Shown piece by piece: positions 57,658 to 64,000 of a stretch of DNA of 64,000 nucleotides (its first letter is position 1; the number at the start of each line of letters is the position of its first letter). The DNA comes from CAZNXJ01 sp964577115 (GTDB lineage Bacteria > Planctomycetota > Planctomycetia > Pirellulales > Pirellulaceae). The notes under the pieces were generated by a model. That model was given only the letters and a program-made list of their open reading frames with translations, did not search any database and was not told where the DNA came from. A program made the position numbers and the translations under genes. The stretch covers positions 110,045 to 174,044 of the forward strand of contig CAZNXJ010000010.1 of the NCBI GenBank assembly GCA_964577115.1, in the 5' to 3' direction.

Positions 57658-60234
57658 ATGAAGAGTACGATCTTCGATGGGCTTTGGAGCATTTGCCGAC
57701 TTCGGACGGCATTGGCTATCGTCTGGCTCGCGTTGGGCGTGGGTGCGCTCCCCGTCGGCGCGGAAGAGCTGAACTTCAATCGCGATATCCGACCGATCCT
57801 TTCGGAGAACTGTTTCTATTGTCATGGCCAGGATGCCAACCAGCGTCAGGCCGACCTGCGGCTCGATCAGCGCGAAGCCGCTGTCGAGTATGGAGCCATC
57901 GTACCCGACGATCCGGAGGCCAGCGTGGTGCTCGAGCGCATCCGCGCGGAAGACCCCGCTCTGCGCATGCCGCCTCCCGATTCGAATCGGCAGTTGACCG
58001 ACGAGCAGATTGCGCTGCTCGAACGGTGGATCGCCCAGGGAGCTCGCTATGAGGAGCACTGGGCGTTTGTCACGCCTGTTCGACCTGCTCTGCCCGAAGG
58101 CACCGCGGACTCGGATTGGGTGCGGAACCCGATCGACCGCTTCGTGCTGGCCAAACTTCGTGAGGCAGGTGTCCAACCGTCGGAAGAAGCGGACCGAGCG
58201 ACATTGATCAAGCGGTTGTCGATCGATCTGACCGGGATTCCGCCGACGCCGGCGGAGATCGCGGCGTTCGTCGCCGACCAGGATGACGATGCCTACGAGA
58301 AGCTGGTCGACCGCTTGCTTGCCAGCCCGCACTACGGCGAGCGAATGGCGCTGCCCTGGCTGGATGCGGCTCGCTACGCGGACAGCAATGGATTTCAGCA
58401 GGACGGGGATACGTGGCAATGGATCTGGCGTGACTGGGTCGTGCGTGCGCTGAACGAAGACTTGCCGTTTGACAAGTTCACCATCTGGCAGCTCGCTGGC
58501 GACCTGCTACCCGATGCGACGATCGATCAGAAGATCGCGAGCGGCTTCAATCGCAATCACCTTCTCAATGGTGAAGGGGGAGCGATTCCGGAGGAGCAGC
58601 GGTTCGTAATTCTTTTTGACCGGATGGATACGACCGCGACGACGTGGCTTGGGTTGACGATGGCCTGCGCTCAGTGCCACGACCACAAATACGACCCGAT
58701 CACGCAGCGCGATTACTACAGCTTGATGGATGCATTCAATCGAGTGCCGGAAACCGGGACGCCCCAGTATTTCTCGCCTCGCATCCGAGTTGCCGCGCCC
58801 TTTCTGGAATTGCCGACCGAAGAAAACAAGCAGCGCATCGCCGAGCTGGAAGCGGAGATTCAGCAGGCCGATAAGGCTGCCGGGCCCATTGCCGAGGCGG
58901 CGTTTGCGGGCTGGAACGCCGCAGTCCTGGCCGCGCGTGACCCGAGCCAGTTTGAAGGGCTGCCCAGCAAGCTGCTCAAGTTGCTCGGCAAGCCGGCCAA
59001 CGAACGGTCGGACGACGAAAAGAAAGAAGTCACCGAACTGCTGCGGACGCACTTTAACAAGAATGTGCGACCGACGCTGAACGACCAGTTTCCCGTACTC
59101 GCTCGGCAAACGCAGCTGCGTCAGCAACTGGCCGCATACCGGGCGGATCAGATTCCTCGCGTGATGATCATGAGTGACGAGCAACCACGCGAGACACACA
59201 TTCTCGACCGAGGCGAATACCTAAGCCCCAAGGAGAAAGTGGCGTTCACGACCCCCGCGTTCTTGCCACCGCTACCGAGTGACGCTCCGCCAAATCGGCT
59301 GGGGCTGGCACAGTGGTTGGTAGCACCGGAAAACCCGCTGACGGCTCGCGTCCAAGTGAACCGCATGTGGCAACACTTCTTCGGAACCGGGATCGTAAAG
59401 ACGTCCGAGGATTTTGGTGTGCAGAGCGAGTATCCGGTGCACCGCGAGCTGCTGGACTGGTTGGCGGTCGAATTTCGCGAGCAGGGCTGGAGCGTCAAGA
59501 AGATGCACCGGCTGATCGTGACCAGCGCGACGTATCGCCAATCGAGCCGCGTTCGGACGGAGCATCTGGCCAGTGATCCCGACAACCGCCTGCTCGGGCG
59601 GGCCAGCCGGTTTCGCATGCCGTCGATGATCCTGCGCGACTGGGCGCTCGCTTCGGCCGGTTTGCTCGACTACCGCATCGGCGGAGTGCCGGTGTATCCC
59701 TACCAGCCCGAGGGCGTCTGGGATGCGCTGGCGATAACCAAGGAGCGGGATTTTACGTATCCGAAGTCGAGCGGCCGGGATCTGTTCCGCCGCAGCTTGT
59801 ACACGTTCTGGCGGCGTACAGTGAGCCCGGCAAACATGTTCGACGCGTCGAACCGGCAGGCGTGCCGCGTTCGACTGGCGACGACCAGTACGCCGCTGCA
59901 CGCGCTGACGACTTTGAACGACCCCACCTGGATCGAAGCCGCGCGGGTACTCGCCGAGCGTCTTATGAAGGCATCGAGCGACGTGCCGGTGCAGCTCGAA
60001 GAAGCTTTTCACCGCGTGCTGTGCCGTGCACCGAACGCGGAAGAGCTCGAGCTGCTGCAAGCCAGCTATGCGAAGCAGTTCGCCATCTATCAAGCCGACC
60101 CGGAGAGTGCACTGGAGCTGCTCGGCGTCGGCGAAGCACCGCGCGACGAGAGTCTCGATGCCGCGGCCCATGCTGCGCTGAGTGCCGTGTGTCTGGCGAT
60201 CCTCAACTTCGATGAAGCTTTGACACGACAATAA
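57658..60234 (+). CDS. PSCyt1-DUF1549-DUF1553 planctomycete cytochrome protein
   Basis: An 858-aa exported protein. Signal peptide about 1-35, haem-c motif CFYCH (52-56) in a PSCyt1 domain, DUF1549 (about 155-360, with 'RYADSNGFQQDGDTWQWIWRDWV' and 'MACAQCHDHKYDPITQ'), and DUF1553 (about 530-850, with 'RLGLAQWLVAPENPLTARVQVNRMW'). A second CxxCH-like motif (CAQCH) lies inside the DUF1549 part, as in the paralogue at 6641. It lacks the discoidin-like insertion of that paralogue and carries a short coiled-coil segment instead (about 395-480). The DUF1501 gene follows after 52 bp. Function is not established. Confidence 0.9.
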   Translation: MKSTIFDGLWSICRLRTALAIVWLALGVGALPVGAEELNFNRDIRPILSENCFYCHGQDANQRQADLRLDQREAAVEYGAIVPDDPEASVVLERIRAEDPALRMPPPDSNRQLTDEQIALLERWIAQGARYEEHWAFVTPVRPALPEGTADSDWVRNPIDRFVLAKLREAGVQPSEEADRATLIKRLSIDLTGIPPTPAEIAAFVADQDDDAYEKLVDRLLASPHYGERMALPWLDAARYADSNGFQQDGDTWQWIWRDWVVRALNEDLPFDKFTIWQLAGDLLPDATIDQKIASGFNRNHLLNGEGGAIPEEQRFVILFDRMDTTATTWLGLTMACAQCHDHKYDPITQRDYYSLMDAFNRVPETGTPQYFSPRIRVAAPFLELPTEENKQRIAELEAEIQQADKAAGPIAEAAFAGWNAAVLAARDPSQFEGLPSKLLKLLGKPANERSDDEKKEVTELLRTHFNKNVRPTLNDQFPVLARQTQLRQQLAAYRADQIPRVMIMSDEQPRETHILDRGEYLSPKEKVAFTTPAFLPPLPSDAPPNRLGLAQWLVAPENPLTARVQVNRMWQHFFGTGIVKTSEDFGVQSEYPVHRELLDWLAVEFREQGWSVKKMHRLIVTSATYRQSSRVRTEHLASDPDNRLLGRASRFRMPSMILRDWALASAGLLDYRIGGVPVYPYQPEGVWDALAITKERDFTYPKSSGRDLFRRSLYTFWRRTVSPANMFDASNRQACRVRLATTSTPLHALTTLNDPTWIEAARVLAERLMKASSDVPVQLEEAFHRVLCRAPNAEELELLQASYAKQFAIYQADPESALELLGVGEAPRDESLDAAAHAALSAVCLAILNFDEALTRQ

Positions 60235-60286
60235 GGAAGGCTGCCGATCAGCCGTTCGTTGGTTTCTGTTACACGAGAATGCAACG

Positions 60287-61756
60287 ATGATGGACTTGTT
60301 TCTAGAAAATGCGGCGCGGGTGACGCGTCGTCAGCTTTTCGGAAAGGCGGCCGGCGGCGTGGGGCTCGCCGCGCTTGCATCTCTGCTGGGCCGCGAAACG
60401 GCAGCTGCTCAATCGGCGGAAGCTACGTCCGGCGGTCGGCCGCCGCTTCCGGGCTTGCCGCATTTTCCGCCGAAAGCCAAACGGGTTGTTGTGCTCTGGC
60501 AAGGCGGAGGTCCGTCGCACGTCGATTTGTTCGACGAGAAGCCGCTGATGCGCGAGCATGCGGGCAAGGACATTCCAGACTCGGTGCGTGGCACGACGCG
60601 TCTCTCGACCATGTCCAGCGGCTACGGGAAATGGCCCTGCTTGCCACCGATTAAACCGTACCGCAAATACGGTCAGTGCGGCCTGTCGATCAGTGAGATG
60701 CTGCCGCACACCGGTGCATTGGCCGATGACATTTGCCTCATCCGCAGTATGTACACCGAGGCGGTCAACCATGCCCCGGGCGTTACCTTCTTTATGACGG
60801 GGGCTCAGGTGCCCGGCCGGCCGAGCATGGGGGCATGGTTGTCCTATGGACTTGGCAGCGAAACGGATAATCTGCCGACGTTTGTTGTGATGACGTCGAG
60901 CGACAAGGGCAAGACGTGCGGGCAATTGTTCTTCGATTACTATTGGGGAAGCGGCTTTTTGCCGAGCCGTTATCAGGGAGTCCGGTTCCGCAGCACAGGC
61001 GACCTGGTGCCGTATCTGACGAATCCGCCCGGAATGAGTCGCGAAGGGCGCCGAGCGCTGCTCGACGATATCGCCGCTATGAACGCTCGGCACCTGGCCG
61101 AATATGGCGACCCGGAAATCGACACGCGGATCGCGCAGTACGAGATGGCTTTTCGGATGCAGTCGAGTATCCCCGAACTGGTGGACTTCTCGACCGAATC
61201 GCAAGCGACGCTCGATCGCTACGGCCCCGACGTCCTGGTAAAAGGCACGTTCGCCAATAACTGCCTGGTCGCTCGCCGGCTACTCGAACGCGGTGTCCGA
61301 TTCGTGCAGCTCATGCACTCGGGTTGGGATCAGCACAGTAATCTGTTCACGCAACTGGAAATGCAATGCCGCGACACGGATGCGCCTTCTGCCGCACTTG
61401 TTCAAGACTTAAAAGACCGCGGCATGCTCGAAGACACGCTTGTGATCTGGGGCGGCGAGTTCGGACGAACTCCGTTTGGCCAGGGTGATCCGGAAAACCC
61501 GAAAGGCCGCGATCATTTTGGAAAGGCATACAGTTGGTGGCTGGCCGGTGGCGGCATCAAGCCGGGGATTACGTACGGATCGACGGACGAGTTTGCGTGG
61601 AACATCACTGCGGATCCCGTGCATGTGCACGATATGCAGGCCACGATTCTCCACCTGTGCGGCATCGACCACACGCGGCTGACATTCCGCTACCAGGGGC
61701 GGCAGTATCGCTTGACTGATGTCCACGGTAACGTCGTGCAGGGTATTCTCGCGTGA
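60287..61756 (+). CDS. DUF1501 exported protein, partner of the upstream cytochrome protein
   Basis: A 489-aa protein of the long, cytochrome-linked DUF1501 type, closely similar in layout to the one at 5132. It has a Tat-like signal (VTRRQLFGKAAGGVGLAALAS), 'VVVLWQGGGPSHVDLFDEKP', 'MYTEAVNHAPGVTFFMTG', 'QVPGRPSMGAWLSYGLGSETDN', 'VIWGGEFGRTPFGQG' and 'VHDMQATILHLCGIDHTRLTFRYQGRQYRLTDVHG'. ATG at 60287, with a second ATG directly behind it. The two copies of the pair in one 64-kb window, on opposite strands, differ in sequence and are not a recent duplication. Confidence 0.88.
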   Translation: MMDLFLENAARVTRRQLFGKAAGGVGLAALASLLGRETAAAQSAEATSGGRPPLPGLPHFPPKAKRVVVLWQGGGPSHVDLFDEKPLMREHAGKDIPDSVRGTTRLSTMSSGYGKWPCLPPIKPYRKYGQCGLSISEMLPHTGALADDICLIRSMYTEAVNHAPGVTFFMTGAQVPGRPSMGAWLSYGLGSETDNLPTFVVMTSSDKGKTCGQLFFDYYWGSGFLPSRYQGVRFRSTGDLVPYLTNPPGMSREGRRALLDDIAAMNARHLAEYGDPEIDTRIAQYEMAFRMQSSIPELVDFSTESQATLDRYGPDVLVKGTFANNCLVARRLLERGVRFVQLMHSGWDQHSNLFTQLEMQCRDTDAPSAALVQDLKDRGMLEDTLVIWGGEFGRTPFGQGDPENPKGRDHFGKAYSWWLAGGGIKPGITYGSTDEFAWNITADPVHVHDMQATILHLCGIDHTRLTFRYQGRQYRLTDVHGNVVQGILA

Positions 61757-61884
61757 CGGTCCGCAGCGGGGCTCGCCGCACGACAACGCGGGGTGTCGCC
61801 TCCGCCGTTGTGTACGACCAGGGCGAAACGTATCCTGTCGGCTCGCAGCAAATTAACCGATGACGTGGCGGACGGGATTCGTTT

Positions 61885-62802
61885 ATGGCCGGCGCAAGCC
61901 TTCTGACGTTGATTGACGACATTTCGACGATCCTGGACGACGTTGCCGTCATGAGCAAGGTTGCGCTCAAGAAGACGGCTGGCGTCGTCGGCGACGACCT
62001 CGCGCTGAACGCGCAACAGATCGTCGGCGTCGAAGTCAATCGCGAATTGCCCGTCGTGTGGGCTGTCGCGAAAGGCTCGGCGCTGAATAAGCTGATCCTG
62101 GTGCCGATCGCGTTGGCGATTAGCGCTTGGTTGCCTTGGGCGGTAACGCCCCTGCTAATGATCGGCGGGGCGTATCTTTGCTACGAGGGGTGCGAAAAAC
62201 TGCTTCACAAGTGGATGCACCACGAGGAAGAAGAAACGCATCATCAGCAGCATGTCGAAGCGCTCGCGGATCCTCAGGCCGATGTTGTTTCCGTCGAGCG
62301 GCAAAAGATTCTGGGTGCTATTCGCACCGATTTTGTGCTCTCGGCCGAAATCATCGTGATCGCCCTGGGAACCGTTGCCACGCGACCCTTCAGCACACAA
62401 GTGGCGGTACTGGCGACGATCGCTGTCCTCATGACCATCGGCGTATACGGGTTAGTAGCCGCCATCATTAAGCTCGATGATCTCGGCCTCTACCTTTCCA
62501 AACTCCCCGGCGAAGGCGCAGGGCACAACACCCAGCGCAGCCTCGGCCGAGGCATCCTGGCCGTGGCACCGTGGCTCATGCGCGGCCTGTCGATTGCCGG
62601 CACCGTGGCGATGTTCACGGTGGGCGGAGGCATCCTAACGCACGGCGTGCACGCCCTTGAGGAACAAATCGCTCACCTCGCGGAATACACCGGCGGTTTC
62701 GCGTTCGTCGTCGCGGCTGTGCTGCATGGCCTCTTCGGTGTGCTCGTGGGCGCCTTGCTCGTGGGGCTTGGCCTGGCCATCCGTAAGGTTGCACGCGTCT
62801 GA
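61885..62802 (+). CDS. DUF808 (YedI-like) inner-membrane protein
   Basis: A 305-aa membrane protein of the DUF808 family. Family marks are the start 'AGASLLTLIDDISTILDDVAVMSKVA', 'KTAGVVGDDLALNAQQIVG', 'LPVVWAVAKGSALNKLILVP', 'GAYLCYEGCEKLLHK', 'LSAEIIVIALGTV' and 'LMRGLSIAGTVAMFTVGGGILTHG'. There are about six transmembrane segments and a His/Glu-rich cytosolic or periplasmic loop near residue 110 (HHEEEETHHQQH), which could bind metal. The family's role is unknown. It is convergent with the copper-storage gene (36 bp between stops). Confidence 0.92.
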   Translation: MAGASLLTLIDDISTILDDVAVMSKVALKKTAGVVGDDLALNAQQIVGVEVNRELPVVWAVAKGSALNKLILVPIALAISAWLPWAVTPLLMIGGAYLCYEGCEKLLHKWMHHEEEETHHQQHVEALADPQADVVSVERQKILGAIRTDFVLSAEIIVIALGTVATRPFSTQVAVLATIAVLMTIGVYGLVAAIIKLDDLGLYLSKLPGEGAGHNTQRSLGRGILAVAPWLMRGLSIAGTVAMFTVGGGILTHGVHALEEQIAHLAEYTGGFAFVVAAVLHGLFGVLVGALLVGLGLAIRKVARV

Positions 62803-62838
62803 CCGACACCGCCGCGAGGCCCAGGCCATGCGATGTGC

Positions 62839-63177
62839 TTAGACGCTTGCTTCGGCCATCCGGCGGCATTCTTCCGCGCAGCGGCGGCAGGCATCCGCGC
62901 ACTCTTGGCAATGTCCCACTTCGTGCTTCGCGCACTCGGCGCCGCAAGCTTCGCAAATTTCCGCGCACAAGCGACAGAGATCGGCGGCGAATCGCGAGTC
63001 GCGACTCATGAACGCAGCGGCCGTCCAGCAGATTTCGGCGCAGTCACGGTCGAGCCGAATGCACTCGGCCATCATGCCCACGTCGTTTTCCTGCAAGCAG
63101 GCCGTGGCGCATTGTTCGCATTGCTCTGCACACTGAATACACGCTTCAATGCAGGAGGCGTACTTGTCGTGAGCCAT
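62839..63177 (-). CDS. Four-helix-bundle copper-storage protein (Csp/DUF326-like)
   Basis: A 112-aa cytosolic protein with 19 cysteines, mostly spaced C-x2-C or C-x3-C along predicted helices (C9, 13, 16, 20, 23, 27, 39, 46, 50, 68, 71, 75, 78, 82, 90, 93, 97, 100, 104). This matches the Csp family, in which a Cys-lined four-helix bundle stores many Cu(I) ions. There is no signal peptide, so it is of the cytosolic Csp3 type. GGGAGAAGG precedes the ATG at 63177; the extension upstream in frame is not part of the family. It is divergent from the DUF488 gene. No copper exporter is nearby. Confidence 0.9.
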   Translation of the reverse strand: MAHDKYASCIEACIQCAEQCEQCATACLQENDVGMMAECIRLDRDCAEICWTAAAFMSRDSRFAADLCRLCAEICEACGAECAKHEVGHCQECADACRRCAEECRRMAEASV

Positions 63178-63331
63178 CGAGCCTTCTCCCAAGTTCGAGT
63201 TCACGGATTTGGCACGCCGCTCTGCCGAGCAGCGTGTCGCTATCGCAATAGCGATGACGAGCGAGTGTTCGAGTTCCGTCGCAAACTGTGTGCCTGGACG
63301 GGAGATTGACTCGAGATAGCGAGCGGTGGTG

Positions 63332-63868
63332 ATGGCGAAAATCTGGACAATTGGGCATTCGAACCGGACGAGCAGCGAGTTCATCGAGCTGCTCAAGCAG
63401 GCCGGCGTGCAGTTCCTAGTCGATGTGCGCCGTTTCGCTGGCTCGCGTCGCCAGCCGCAGTTTCAGCAGGAGGCGCTGCGCCAGGCGTTAAGCGAAGCGG
63501 GCATCGGGTATCGGCACCTCGAGTCGCTGGGCGGTCGCCGCACCCGGCGTGACCCGCAGTCGCCGAACTTCGCATGGCGCGTCGAATCGTTCAACGCCTA
63601 CGCCGACCATATGCAGACCGACGAGTTTCTGGCCGGGCTCGCTGAGCTCGAGGAGCTTGCTCGCACGCATCCGACGGTGATCATGTGTTCCGAGGCGGTC
63701 CCGTGGCGCTGTCACCGCCGGCTCATCGCCGACGCCCTGCTCGTCCGCGGCTGGACCGTGTTGGATATCCTCTCGGCGGGCCAGACGAAGCCCCATTCGC
63801 TCACCGAATTCGCCCGCGTCGACGGCACACGCGTCACGTACCCGGGCCTCCTCGGCAGCACGGAGTAG
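63332..63868 (+). CDS. DUF488 family protein
   Basis: A 178-aa cytosolic protein of the DUF488 family. The hallmarks 'TIGHSNRTSSEFIELLKQAG', 'LVDVRRFAGSRRQPQF' and 'IMCSEAVPWRCHRRLIADAL' (C-x-E-x3-P-x2-CHR) are present, ending 'HSLTEFARVDG'. No function is established; the conserved Cys/His residues suggest metal or nucleic-acid contact. Three start codons occur in a row (GTG 63326, GTG 63329, ATG 63332); ATG is chosen. It is followed by a hairpin (63872-63902). Confidence 0.9.
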   Translation: MAKIWTIGHSNRTSSEFIELLKQAGVQFLVDVRRFAGSRRQPQFQQEALRQALSEAGIGYRHLESLGGRRTRRDPQSPNFAWRVESFNAYADHMQTDEFLAGLAELEELARTHPTVIMCSEAVPWRCHRRLIADALLVRGWTVLDILSAGQTKPHSLTEFARVDGTRVTYPGLLGSTE

Positions 63869-63871
63869 GAA

Positions 63872-63902
63872 CCACCGCGTTGCGCCAAACGACGCGCGGT
63901 GG
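63872..63902 (+). terminator. Hairpin after the DUF488 gene
   Basis: An 8-bp stem CCACCGCG/CGCGGTGG (63872-63879 with 63895-63902, 15-nt loop) lies between the DUF488 stop and the next, oppositely oriented gene. There is no T tract. Confidence 0.4.
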
Positions 63903-63930
63903 ATAGGGCTCGCCTACGGCGCGTCTGCTT

Positions 63931-63999
63931 CTAATCCCAGTGCACGGCGGCTTCGGACCGGCCAACCCAGCACCACTCGACGAGATTCGTGTCCTGTTC
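63931..63999 (-). CDS. C-terminal end of a gene entering from the right edge
   Basis: A minus-strand frame is open from the window edge to a TAG at 63931-63933, ending in '...LVEWCWVGRSEAAVHWD'. The protein-like, tryptophan-rich ending and the convergent layout suggest a real gene, but 22 residues do not allow a family call. Confidence 0.3.
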   Translation of the reverse strand, partial: EQDTNLVEWCWVGRSEAAVHWD

Positions 64000-64000
64000 G

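Overview
The window is a GC-rich chromosomal segment of a planctomycete, most likely of the Pirellula/Blastopirellula group. The evidence is two complete pairs of a planctomycete-type cytochrome protein (PSCyt1-DUF1549-DUF1553) with a DUF1501 protein, one on each strand, a DUF1800-DUF1501 pair, a lineage-style AroE, and scattered rather than clustered housekeeping genes. I see no insertion sequence, phage, CRISPR array or rRNA. The one RNA gene I can support is a tRNA-Gln(TTG).

Layout. 1-2.9 kb: tail of a beta-helix protein with a terminator, then a minus-strand arsR / aquaglyceroporin / CobW-type GTPase operon with an operator-like dyad inside its promoter. 3.0-5.0 kb: an isolated rplC with its own promoter and terminator, then a Tas-like aldo/keto reductase. 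5.1-10.1 kb: cytochrome/DUF1501 pair (minus). 10.3-13.0 kb: aroE, a methyltransferase, tRNA-Gln and bioD, whose 3' end runs antisense into the tRNA. 13.2-15.2 kb: aguB-aguA putrescine genes. 15.4-22.9 kb: aspartate-type aminotransferase, inositol-phosphate synthase, a HEAT-like protein, a histone-H1-like protein, a DEAD-box helicase and an orphan substrate-binding lipoprotein. 23.1-28.6 kb: a lipoprotein/TPR pair that looks like one split gene, a secreted metallopeptidase-like protein, a degenerate receiver protein, larC and a small coiled-coil membrane protein.

28.6-32.3 kb is the most interesting part. Three small heat-shock (Hsp20) genes lie behind a consensus sigma-54 (-24/-12) promoter. 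Upstream of it is an array of TGACA/TGTCG half-sites, and directly downstream of the operon terminator is an NtrC-type sigma-54 activator with a receiver domain. This looks like a self-contained sigma-54-controlled chaperone module; the activator-operator link is inference.

32.3-37.5 kb: RND efflux pump plus membrane-fusion protein. 37.9-40.2 kb: methyltransferase, zinc-ribbon membrane protein, short-chain dehydrogenase. 40.2-41.5 kb: 1.3 kb without a recognisable gene ahead of the housekeeping sigma factor gene rpoD (TTG start), followed by glnE. 46.4-57.5 kb: NAD-dependent epimerase, unknown secreted protein, DUF1800-DUF1501 pair, SUI1 factor, HSL-type esterase, AbgT transporter, quinone oxidoreductase and two tiny membrane proteins. 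57.6-64 kb: second cytochrome/DUF1501 pair, DUF808 membrane protein, a 19-cysteine copper-storage-type protein, a DUF488 protein and the edge of a minus-strand gene.

Start codons were chosen from family alignment memory and visible ribosome-binding sites. No database search was possible, so all family names are from recognition of the translated sequence.
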